Shown one piece after another: positions 1 through 6,949 of a stretch of DNA of 64,000 nt. Position numbers and translations under genes: made by a program. The stretch's first letter is position 1, and each line of letters opens with the position of its first letter. This DNA is from Paenibacillus oryzisoli (GTDB lineage Bacteria > Bacillota > Bacilli > Paenibacillales > NBRC-103111): NCBI RefSeq assembly GCF_001653565.1, contig NZ_LYPB01000092.1, positions 96,140-160,139 of the forward strand, read 5' to 3'. A model generated the notes under the pieces. It did no database searches. It had not been told where the DNA came from and was given only the letters and a program-made list of their open reading frames with translations.

Positions 1-23
1 GAGCTATAGGCCCTAATGAAATT

Positions 24-100
<77 letters not shown>

Positions 101-189
101 TCATGTATGCCGCTCAACAGCGACAAAAATAAATATACACTAACGGCGATGGCTTAGTCAAGCGTTAATTTTATGCATAATCATTTCGT

Positions 190-354
190 TTATGTATTGT
201 ATCTGACGCCAAAGCGACCCCTCTTCGACTTATAAACCTCCACTTCCTGCGGGCACTCATAGCCATAGATCCACCAATCTTCTTCCATGCGTTTTGCCAA
301 AACGCCTGCTTGAAACTTCGAATCGTATAATTTCGCCCAATAGATCCAGTTCAT
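190..354 (-). CDS. Small hypothetical protein, 54 aa
   Basis: A 54-codon ORF begins MNWIYWAKLY and ends RYNT before TAA. A GGAG lies 8 nt before the ATG at 354; the in-frame ATG two codons upstream is only 2 nt from the GGAG, so 354 is preferred. The product is rich in aromatic and charged residues (MNWIYW, EEDWWIYGYE) and has no signal peptide or transmembrane segment. I do not recognise the family. The biased composition and a correctly spaced ribosome-binding site suggest a real gene. It lies between the initiator tRNA and the divergently read peptidase. Confidence 0.6.
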   Translation of the reverse strand: MNWIYWAKLYDSKFQAGVLAKRMEEDWWIYGYECPQEVEVYKSKRGRFGVRYNT

Positions 355-472
355 ATGCATCACTCCATTGTATCAATTCATTACTTGTAGCTTATCCATA
401 ATTAGGTTCTCTTATTAACTCTCTGTCTTCACAACAGTTCGAAAAATAATAAAAGTCGAACTATTTGACCGT

Positions 473-501
473 ATGACAAATAAATTATGACGGTTTATAA
501 G
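473..501 (+). promoter_or_regulatory. Candidate sigma-A promoter for the peptidase gene
   Basis: ATGACA at 473-478 and TATAAG at 496-501 are separated by 17 nt, about 80 nt before the peptidase start. An overlapping TTGACC lies a few bases upstream. The stretch also contains a short inverted repeat (ACCGT...ACGGT). The match is fair, not perfect. Confidence 0.4.
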
Positions 502-581
502 AATAGCAGGATTTCCTCTCTTTTTGGGGAAGTTAAGTGATGTAGACTATTTCGGCAGTGAGAAAAGAGGAGAACACGCCC

Positions 582-1976
582 ATGATTGAAAAAATTAAAA
601 GCTACCTACATACGCATAGGGATGAACACATAGAGGAACTCATGGCATTTCTGCGGATTCCAAGCATAAGTGCAGTTGCCCAGCACCAACCGGATATGCT
701 GAAATGTGCGGAATGGACAGCTCAATCCCTACAAAAGGCCGGACTCGAAAACATTGACATTATGCCTACCAAAGGTCACCCTGTGGTGTATGCAGATTGG
801 TTACACGCACCAGGCAAACCGACGGTATTGATTTATGGTCATTATGATGTGCAGCCTGCTGAGCCCTTGGAACTGTGGGAAACCCCTCCTTTTGAACCTG
901 TAATCCGTGACAATAAGCTGTTCGGCCGCGGTAGTACAGATGACAAAGGCCAACTGTTGCTATATGTGAAAGTTGTAGAAGCCTTTCTTCAAACACAGGG
1001 TTCACTTCCGATTAACGTGAAATTCTGCATTGAGGGTGAAGAAGAGATTGCAAGTAAGCATCTTCCTTCTTTCGTTGAAGAACATGCTTCCAAATTGCAA
1101 GCTGATTCCATCATACTTTCCGACACGCAAATGCACGGCCCAGGTAAACCCGCACTTATGTATGGACTTCGCGGCTTAGCTGGATTCGAAATTACAATCG
1201 ATGGCGCGAATAGCGATCTGCATTCGGGTCTTTTCGGCGGTGCGGTACAGAACCCTATTCACGCAATTAGCAAGCTTCTTAGCTCGTTCCATGACGAGCA
1301 AGGACGTGTAGCTGTACATGGATTCTATGACCGCGTGATCGAGCTATCGGATAAAGAGCGCGAATCGTTCAAGCAAGTAGAACCAGATGAAAACAAAGTT
1401 CGCACGAATTTGAACGTCACAGAGCTATATGGGGAGCAAGGCTTCTCCTTTTACGAACAGACAACATCCCGACCTACGCTTGAAATCACTTCTGTTAGTG
1501 GCGGCTTCCAGGGTGAGGGGATTAAACCCATCATTCCGAATCGGGCTAGTGCTAAGATTGCATGTCGCCTAGTTGCTGCGCAGGTCCCTGAGGAAATCAT
1601 GGATCTAGTCGAAGCCCATATTCATGCACTAACGCTTCCAGGCGTAACGATCACGTTAGATCGTCAATTGCGTGGCAACCCTTTTATCACCCCGATTGAT
1701 GAGCCTGTCATGCTAGCAGCAGCCGAAGCTTATGAAGAAACGTTCAGCGAGTGGCCCGTGTATACACGTAGTGGTGGATCGATTCCGATTGTCGAAGTGT
1801 TAGGACGAGTATTAGATGCACCTGTAGTGCTAATGGGCTTTGGGCTGCCAGGGGAGAATCTCCATGCTCCGAACGAGCATTTTCATCTAATGAATTGGGA
1901 CAATGGGACAGAGACCATTAGTCGTTACTGGCTAAAGTTAGCTCAATTGGCTGCCACATCTAAAGAATCTAACTAA
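582..1976 (+). CDS. M20-family metallopeptidase (dipeptidase)
   Basis: A zinc-dependent exopeptidase of the M20 dipeptidase group, probably cytosolic and cleaving dipeptides or small peptides. From the ATG at 582 the protein has 464 residues. Family motifs in order are GHYDVQP (about residues 86-92, metal ligand His and Asp), RGSTDDKG (116-123, bridging Asp) and EGEEE (151-155, catalytic Glu and metal ligand). A dimerisation domain follows and a metal-binding His occurs near the C-terminus in APNEHFH. A GTG at 558 opens the frame earlier, but AGAGGAG lies about 10 nt before the ATG at 582, so that start is preferred. The natural substrate cannot be read from the sequence. Confidence 0.9.
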   Translation: MIEKIKSYLHTHRDEHIEELMAFLRIPSISAVAQHQPDMLKCAEWTAQSLQKAGLENIDIMPTKGHPVVYADWLHAPGKPTVLIYGHYDVQPAEPLELWETPPFEPVIRDNKLFGRGSTDDKGQLLLYVKVVEAFLQTQGSLPINVKFCIEGEEEIASKHLPSFVEEHASKLQADSIILSDTQMHGPGKPALMYGLRGLAGFEITIDGANSDLHSGLFGGAVQNPIHAISKLLSSFHDEQGRVAVHGFYDRVIELSDKERESFKQVEPDENKVRTNLNVTELYGEQGFSFYEQTTSRPTLEITSVSGGFQGEGIKPIIPNRASAKIACRLVAAQVPEEIMDLVEAHIHALTLPGVTITLDRQLRGNPFITPIDEPVMLAAAEAYEETFSEWPVYTRSGGSIPIVEVLGRVLDAPVVLMGFGLPGENLHAPNEHFHLMNWDNGTETISRYWLKLAQLAATSKESN

Positions 1977-2013
1977 TGCATAATATAGGGCTATAATAAA
2001 AGGAGTAACTTCA

Positions 2014-2517
2014 ATGGGGAATCAATTGCACGCGCGAGATGCACGATTAGAAGATTTAGCAGAAATCGTACGTATTTACAATTCTACAATTGCAGGACGT
2101 ATGGTTACTGCCGATACTGAACCCATCACAACAGCCTCACGTGAGCGCTGGTTTCACGAACATTCTGCTGATTTCCGTCCGCTATGGGTGCTTGAAAATG
2201 AGAACGGCATTTGTGGCTGGCTGAGTTTTCAGTCCTTCTATGGACGTCCTGCTTATAACGCAACGGCGGAAGTCAGTATATATGTTGATGAAGCTTATCG
2301 AGGCCAAGGCATCGGACGATATTTGATGGAACAAGCACTGGAAGCCAGTCCTAAACTGGGGCTCAAGTCACTGTTAGGGTTTATTTTTGGTCACAATGAG
2401 CCGAGTCTGCGGCTTTTCCGCAAATTCGGATTCACCGATTGGGCACACTTACCTGGCGTCGCTGAGCTAGATGGCGTTGAGCGGGATTTGATTATTTTGG
2501 GCAAACGTGTTGGTTAG
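2014..2517 (+). CDS. GNAT-family N-acetyltransferase (PAT-like)
   Basis: A 167-residue GNAT acetyltransferase that would transfer acetyl from acetyl-CoA to a small-molecule amine. The opening [20 protein letters not shown] and the later [16 protein letters not shown] resemble the phosphinothricin-acetyltransferase subgroup; RGQGIG (about residues 97-102) is the acetyl-CoA pyrophosphate loop. The C-terminal [15 protein letters not shown] is the usual last GNAT motif. AGGAG precedes the ATG at good spacing. It follows the peptidase by 37 nt on the same strand, so the two may be cotranscribed, and a hairpin terminator follows. Resemblance to PAT does not establish the substrate. Confidence 0.88.
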   Translation: MGNQLHARDARLEDLAEIVRIYNSTIAGRMVTADTEPITTASRERWFHEHSADFRPLWVLENENGICGWLSFQSFYGRPAYNATAEVSIYVDEAYRGQGIGRYLMEQALEASPKLGLKSLLGFIFGHNEPSLRLFRKFGFTDWAHLPGVAELDGVERDLIILGKRVG

Positions 2518-2534
2518 TTCCCAATCTCTTGAAT

Positions 2535-2601
2535 AAAAAGCGCTACTCCTCCCTACTCGCCGAAATAATAATCGGGGATGTTGGTGAGGTGTAGCGCTTT
2601 T
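2535..2601 (+). terminator. Rho-independent terminator after the acetyltransferase gene
   Basis: AAAAAGCGCTAC (2535-2546) pairs with GTAGCGCTTTT (2591-2601), extended by CCTC/GAGG inside the stem. T-runs on both sides mean it could act in both directions. Confidence 0.75.
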
Positions 2602-2655
2602 CTGTGATAGTCGATTGGGTTATACCGCGTTCGATCGCGGTTCTTCTCCACATTC

Positions 2656-2838
2656 AGATGGAAAAAGTACAGTTAAATCGGTCAATTTCGTTTTATAAAT
2701 AGAAATAAATGGATTTCCTACAGCTAATCTTGACGAATACGATGATTATGACGGAACGAGCTGAAAATACCTGTATATTTTCCATCTATATCCTATATAC
2801 ACTTGAAATCTGCGAGATTAGATGGAGAAAATCCATCT
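2656..2838. repeat. Degenerate intergenic repeat element, copy A
   Basis: A non-coding stretch built of inverted repeats. AGATGGAAAAAGTACAG (2656-2672) is matched 15/17 by the reverse complement of 2771-2787, and AGATGGA (2820-2826) pairs perfectly with TCCATCT (2832-2838) around a 5-nt loop. Two of its modules recur at 20641-20772: TGGATTTCCTACAGCT (from 2710) and CTGTATATTTTCCATCTA (2771-2788). The two short ORFs drawn through this stretch and the next lack convincing ribosome-binding sites and I take them as chance. I cannot assign the element to a named family. Confidence 0.6.
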
Positions 2839-2840
2839 AT

Positions 2841-3035
2841 TCTTCAAAGTCTTCACTTTTCAACTACTCCCTACTTAAACTTCCTACTCCACACTATGCC
2901 CACTCTAAACACACTCGCTACTCCGAGTCTGCACTGCCTGTCGACTACTCCATACAATGGTCTACTCTACTCACATTCGTCACTCTATGACTACTCTACT
3001 CAACTATAATACCCTCACACATTACATACATGGCT
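2841..3035. repeat. G-depleted tract with recurring CTACTC
   Basis: The plus strand here is nearly free of G and rich in C, T and A, and CTACTC or a close variant recurs at least eight times (GAGTAG on the other strand). The last copy runs into the stop codon of the Rid-family gene. No promoter, hairpin or convincing gene is seen in it. A tract of the same character lies at about 20.44-20.64 kb. Confidence 0.55.
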
Positions 3036-3428
3036 CTACTCATCCATCGCCACAATCGCTTCTACCTCAATCTCAATCAGCAATCGTGGGTCAATCAGCG
3101 CCTTCACTTCAACCATCGTAGCAACGGGCTGCACATCACGGAAAAACTCCCCATGCGCCTTGCCGAACGCTTCCCATAACGATATATCGGTCACGAACAT
3201 CCTGGTTCGCACCACATCAGATCGCTGTGCGCCAAGCTCTTGGAGCGCTTGTTCAATCGTTTGGAGGATGAATCGAGCTTGTTCATAAGCATTGCCTACG
3301 CCAACAACCTCTCCGTCTTTCATCGCTGTAGTCCCAGCTACTTCAATTCGGTCACCTACACGAATAGCTCGACAGTACCCGACCACAGGCTCCCAGGGTG
3401 AGCCCGTAAACACTCTCGTTCGATTCAT
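3036..3428 (-). CDS. Rid (YjgF/YER057c/UK114) family protein
   Basis: A 130-residue single-domain Rid-fold protein. Archetypal RidA hydrolyses reactive enamine/imine intermediates released by PLP enzymes. Family features are IEVAGTTA near residue 30, RTRMFVTDIS near 90 and the C-terminal LIEIEVEAI. The arginine that RidA needs (within P-A-R) is replaced here: the aligned segment reads PVATMVEVKAL. This places it outside the enamine-deaminating Rid1-3 groups, so the activity is uncertain. AAGGAG lies about 10 nt before the ATG. It follows the dapA-like gene by 23 nt, most likely in one operon controlled by the divergent LysR regulator. Confidence 0.85.
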   Translation of the reverse strand: MNRTRVFTGSPWEPVVGYCRAIRVGDRIEVAGTTAMKDGEVVGVGNAYEQARFILQTIEQALQELGAQRSDVVRTRMFVTDISLWEAFGKAHGEFFRDVQPVATMVEVKALIDPRLLIEIEVEAIVAMDE

Positions 3429-3451
3429 TACGCAATCGCTCCTTACTTTTT

Positions 3452-4336
3452 TTACAGATACGCTGCTAGTTTATCTTGTAATCCTGATGTCACCGGCAAT
3501 AATGGCAATCGTAATGCCCCAGATTCAATGACACCTTGCTGGTGGAGCAGCCATTTGATCGGAGCGGGATTAGGCTCTTGAAATAGGAGACGGATTAATG
3601 GAAGCAACTCCTCGAATTCTTGTCGACTTTCCTCATGGGCTCCGCTGACAAAACTGCGAATAAAAGAAACAAACCGCTCCGTCTCCACATTCGCTGAAGC
3701 GCTCATAACCCCCTTGCCACCTGCTTGTAGGGCAGCATACAGCAGGGTGTCCTCCCCACACAAAACTGGTTTAGAGCCCAATCTACTTAATTCTGTGACT
3801 AACCCAATATTAGGCGTGCTGTCCTTCATCCCGATAACCCCATTGAGATCAAGGATGGTTCGAACCGTATCCACTTCAAGTGTTACCCCTGTCCGATGCG
3901 GTACATCATATAGAATCACCGGTACGCCAACTCCTGCTACCTGGCGAAAATGTTCAATAATCCCCTGCTGGCTAGGCCGATTGTAATAAGGTACAACAAC
4001 GAGAACTGCTTCTGCTCCCAGTTTGCCCGCTTCTTCCACTTTGCCAACCGTTGAACGTGTATCATTCGTGCCAGCTCCAACAATTAAAGGCACTTCTACA
4101 TGAGCTGCGTCGCGCGCAGCTTGAGCTGTCGCAAACAACACCCCAAGCTCGTCTTTCGTGATCGTTGGTGATTCGCCTGTTGTCCCATTCACAACTAGTC
4201 CATCTATTTCATCTTGAAACAAATTGTATGCCTGATTATAAAAAGATGCAGCATCTACCTCAAACTCTTGGTCAAAAGGTGTGACGATGGGTACAAATAA
4301 CCCCTGTAGGTCCTGTTCTTTTAGCAAAATAACCAT
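3452..4336 (-). CDS. dapA: DapA-family lyase/aldolase (4-hydroxy-tetrahydrodipicolinate synthase-like)
   Basis: A class I (Schiff-base) aldolase of the DapA/NAL family, 294 residues. Hallmarks of true DapA are present: GTTGES (pyruvate binding), PYYNRPSQQG with the catalytic-triad tyrosine, YDVPHRTG with the active Tyr and the carboxylate-binding Arg, and GMKDST with the Schiff-base lysine. It would condense pyruvate with aspartate semialdehyde in lysine/DAP synthesis. The setting, with a Rid protein and a divergent LysR regulator, is not the usual dapG-dapA context, so it may be a second copy or serve a related catabolic reaction. The ATG at 4336 has a GAGG 7 nt upstream; an in-frame TTG at 4327 also fits a ribosome-binding site. 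Confidence 0.82.
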   Translation of the reverse strand: MVILLKEQDLQGLFVPIVTPFDQEFEVDAASFYNQAYNLFQDEIDGLVVNGTTGESPTITKDELGVLFATAQAARDAAHVEVPLIVGAGTNDTRSTVGKVEEAGKLGAEAVLVVVPYYNRPSQQGIIEHFRQVAGVGVPVILYDVPHRTGVTLEVDTVRTILDLNGVIGMKDSTPNIGLVTELSRLGSKPVLCGEDTLLYAALQAGGKGVMSASANVETERFVSFIRSFVSGAHEESRQEFEELLPLIRLLFQEPNPAPIKWLLHQQGVIESGALRLPLLPVTSGLQDKLAAYL

Positions 4337-4395
4337 CTCCCTGCCTCGTTTGTTTGTACATTTACTTTAGCATGGAACTCTTCATCACAGTTAGC

Positions 4396-4430
4396 TATAA
4401 TAAATGATAGAACTCATCAAAAATATTGAT
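4396..4430 (+). promoter_or_regulatory. lysR -10 box and T-N11-A LysR-type site
   Basis: TATAAT at 4396-4401 is followed by the palindrome ATCAA-AAATA-TTGAT at 4416-4430, which contains the T-N11-A pattern bound by LysR regulators. It lies in the divergent gap just before the lysR start, as expected for autoregulation and for control of the divergent dapA-like operon. The -35 region (TGGAAC) is weak. Confidence 0.4.
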
Positions 4431-4448
4431 AACAAAGCGAGGTTCCAC

Positions 4449-5330
4449 ATGGATCTTACGTATTTCCGCACCTTTCGTGAGGTTGCCCGTCGGAAAAGCT
4501 TCACACGTGCTGCCGAGGAATTAGGCTATGCCCAATCGAGCATTACGATGCAAATTCAAAAGTTGGAACGTGAATACGGTGCTCCTTTATTTGAAAGGTA
4601 CGGCCGAACGCTACGCTTGACTCCACCAGGTGAAAGCTTGCTAGTGATCGCGCAACAATTGCTTGAGCTCTATGACCAATCCAAGGAAATGATCGCCAAT
4701 CAAGTTAGTGGAACATTGACCATCGGGACTATCAACTCTTTAGCCGCCTATTATCTGCCGCCATATTTACATAAGCTCAAACAGCTGTATCCAGGATTAA
4801 GTATTCAACTCTTTCCTGACAGCGAATCCTCCATTCTCACCAAGGTCAAAGACGGAGACTATGATATCGGCCTTCTCTTAGATCAATATCCAGCAGATCC
4901 CTCTCTTGCTTGTACAAGTGTCCGTGAGGAACAACTCGTCTTCGTTGCACCCTTAGATCACCCTTTAACGGAACAAAAGGATATTCAACTTGCTGACCTC
5001 GGCAATACAGAATTTATTGTCACCGAAGAAGGATGTATCTATCGAGGCAAATTTGAAAGATTGCTGAAAGACAACGCCGTCGCCTTACAAATTGGATTCG
5101 AGCTAGGCAACGTTGAAGCCATCAAACAATGTGTGATGAGCGGCTTAGGCATTGCCTTATTACCTCGAATTACAGTCGCGAGTGAGCTGGCGATCGGCAA
5201 GCTTGTACAGCTTCCTTTTACACATAACCAATTAACAATGGACTTACAGCTCGTGCTGCATCCCAAAAAATGGATGTCCCAACCCTTGGATACATTCATT
5301 CAATTAGTAACAAATCAACCCCAAGAATAA
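4449..5330 (+). CDS. LysR-family transcriptional regulator
   Basis: A LysR-type regulator of 293 residues from the ATG at 4449. The N-terminal winged helix-turn-helix is clear (TYFRTFREVARRKSFTRAAE, then GYAQSSITMQIQKLE). A periplasmic-binding-like effector domain follows, beginning near GTLTIGTINSLA. An ATG at 4404 would add 15 residues, but a GAGG precedes 4449 at proper spacing and the longer form would place the T-N11-A site inside the gene. Its divergent arrangement suggests control of the dapA-like and Rid genes. The effector is unknown. Confidence 0.88.
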   Translation: MDLTYFRTFREVARRKSFTRAAEELGYAQSSITMQIQKLEREYGAPLFERYGRTLRLTPPGESLLVIAQQLLELYDQSKEMIANQVSGTLTIGTINSLAAYYLPPYLHKLKQLYPGLSIQLFPDSESSILTKVKDGDYDIGLLLDQYPADPSLACTSVREEQLVFVAPLDHPLTEQKDIQLADLGNTEFIVTEEGCIYRGKFERLLKDNAVALQIGFELGNVEAIKQCVMSGLGIALLPRITVASELAIGKLVQLPFTHNQLTMDLQLVLHPKKWMSQPLDTFIQLVTNQPQE

Positions 5331-5371
5331 AAAAAAGAAGCTCACCTTTGCATAAAGGTAGAGCTTCTTCT
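5331..5371 (-). terminator. Rho-independent terminator, end of the pyr operon
   Basis: GAAGCTC (5337-5343) and ACCTTT (5344-5349) pair with AAAGGT (5354-5359) and GAGCTTC (5361-5367). Read on the minus strand the stem is followed by eight T, so it best serves transcription leaving pyrE. It may also stop the convergent lysR transcript. The roughly 150 nt between it and pyrE hold no gene I can support. Confidence 0.8.
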
Positions 5372-5525
5372 AAGAATAAGCCAATTACAAGATTTGCACC
5401 CCAATGAGGCGCCGATTGAACGGTAGCCTGCACGGTTTCGCAAAAACTTGTCGTCTGTTGCAAGACCACTTTAGTATAGAGGAATCGGACACCGTTCGTC
5501 AAATTCTCATCACTGCAGCAATCTA

Positions 5526-6167
5526 TTATACACCGTAAGCAGATGGATTAACTCTCCACGAACGCAAGAGTTCCATATCTTCGGACTGGATCTTCCCTTT
5601 TTCCAAAGCTACCTCAAGCAAAGTTGAGTAGTTAGAAAGCGTATGAAGAGGCATTTCAGCCGCCGCGAACGCATCCGTCGCTTTATCCAACTGATAGGAG
5701 AAAATCGCAAGAACGCCAAGCGCTTCAGCTCCAGCATCTTTGACCGCAACCGCTGCTTTCAGCGAGCTGCCTCCTGTGGAAATCAAGTCTTCAATCACGA
5801 TAACTTTTTGTCCTGGTTTCACGGAACCTTCAATCAAGTTCTCTTTGCCATGACCTTTTGCTTTGTCACGGATGTAGATCATCGGAAGGCCCAGTTTCTG
5901 AGCTACCCAAGCCGCATGAGGAATGCCAGCCGTAGCTGTTCCTGCTACAACTTCAGTCTCAGGGAATTTTTCCTTGATCAACTGGGCGAAACCATCGGCA
6001 ATCGCCTCACGGATCGCTGGGTGCGACATCGTCAAACGATTATCACAATAAATCGGAGATTTCAGTCCTGATGTCCATGTAAAAGGTTGCTGTGGACGAA
6101 GCGCCACCGCTTCAATCTCTAATAAGGACGCTGCAATATGCTGCGCGATTGTGTCAAGTTTACTCAT
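5526..6167 (-). CDS. pyrE: Orotate phosphoribosyltransferase
   Basis: PyrE joins orotate to PRPP to give OMP, the fifth step of UMP synthesis. The 213-residue protein has the type I phosphoribosyltransferase PRPP-binding loop VIVIEDLISTGGSSLKAA and the PyrE substrate region TWTSGLKSPIYCDNR near the N-terminus. The catalytic flexible loop with Lys/His (DKAKGHGKEN) is present. It is the last gene of the minus-strand pyr operon, 38 nt after pyrF. Confidence 0.96.
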   Translation of the reverse strand: MSKLDTIAQHIAASLLEIEAVALRPQQPFTWTSGLKSPIYCDNRLTMSHPAIREAIADGFAQLIKEKFPETEVVAGTATAGIPHAAWVAQKLGLPMIYIRDKAKGHGKENLIEGSVKPGQKVIVIEDLISTGGSSLKAAVAVKDAGAEALGVLAIFSYQLDKATDAFAAAEMPLHTLSNYSTLLEVALEKGKIQSEDMELLRSWRVNPSAYGV

Positions 6168-6205
6168 TCACGTTCACCGTTCCTCTCAAGGTTAAATGCA
6201 AGTGC

Positions 6206-6934
6206 CTACACGATCGACTCGATAATCGCTTCAATCGCAGCTCTCGGATCAGCTGCGCCCGTGATCGGTCGCCCGATCACGACATAGTCCGTCCCCTGCG
6301 CGAACGCCTCAGCCGGGGTCATAATACGCGACTGGTCGCCGATGTCGGCCCCCGCCGGGCGGATGCCTGGCGTTACGGTGACGAAGCCGTCACCGCACGC
6401 CGCCTTAATCGCCGTCACCTCAAGCGGTGACGCGACAACCCCGTTAAGCCCCGCGGCATGCGCCAAGCGGGCATACCGAATGACGGCCTGCTCGGTTGTA
6501 CCGGCAAGGCCGATCTCGTCATTCAGCACCTGCTGCGAGGTGCTGGTCAACTGCGTCACGCCGATGACGATCGGGCGTGTTGCCCCAACGGCTAGTCCCT
6601 TGTCGACTCCCTCCAAGGCAGCCTCCATCATGTACTTGCCTCCGGCAGCGTGCACATTGAACACATCCACCCCAAGGCGCGTCACGCTCTCCGCGCCGCC
6701 CTTGACCGTGTTCGGAATGTCATGCATCTTCACGTCGAGGAACACCTTATAGCCGCGATCCTTCAGACTCGCGACAAAGGTAGGACCTGCAGCATAAAAC
6801 AGCTGCATTCCTACCTTTACATAACACGGAATGCCTTCGAGCTGCTTAAGCAGCCCTTCAGCACTTTCCGCGTTCGCGTAGTCCAAGGCGACCATAATGC
6901 GTCCGGTAACATCGTTGCGAGTTAACGTACTCAT
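6206..6934 (-). CDS. pyrF: Orotidine 5'-phosphate decarboxylase
   Basis: PyrF decarboxylates OMP to UMP. From the ATG at 6934 the protein begins MSTLTRND and has 242 residues. The catalytic Lys-Asp network is in DVKMHDIPNTV, the N-terminal substrate Asp and Lys are in MVALDYA and YVKVGMQLFY, and the phosphate-binding end is VTPGIRP and VIGRPI. A GTG three codons upstream is too close to the AAGGA to be the start. The gene sits 15 nt from carB; in Bacillus subtilis pyrK and pyrD lie between these two, and here they are missing. Base composition is clearly more G+C-rich than in pyrE or carB, most strongly in the 3' half. Confidence 0.96.
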   Translation of the reverse strand: MSTLTRNDVTGRIMVALDYANAESAEGLLKQLEGIPCYVKVGMQLFYAAGPTFVASLKDRGYKVFLDVKMHDIPNTVKGGAESVTRLGVDVFNVHAAGGKYMMEAALEGVDKGLAVGATRPIVIGVTQLTSTSQQVLNDEIGLAGTTEQAVIRYARLAHAAGLNGVVASPLEVTAIKAACGDGFVTVTPGIRPAGADIGDQSRIMTPAEAFAQGTDYVVIGRPITGAADPRAAIEAIIESIV

Positions 6935-6949
6935 CTTTGGCACCGTCCT

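Noticed and set aside
2709-3009. Two overlapping plus-strand ORFs of 93 and 68 codons
   Set aside because: They run through inverted repeats and the G-poor tract, lack good ribosome-binding sites, and their composition (Ser, Thr, Leu, Tyr, His) mirrors the tract.
5296-5502. Minus-strand ORF of 68 codons beyond pyrE
   Set aside because: It reads through the pyr terminator and into the antisense of lysR, with a TTG start and a weak ribosome-binding site.
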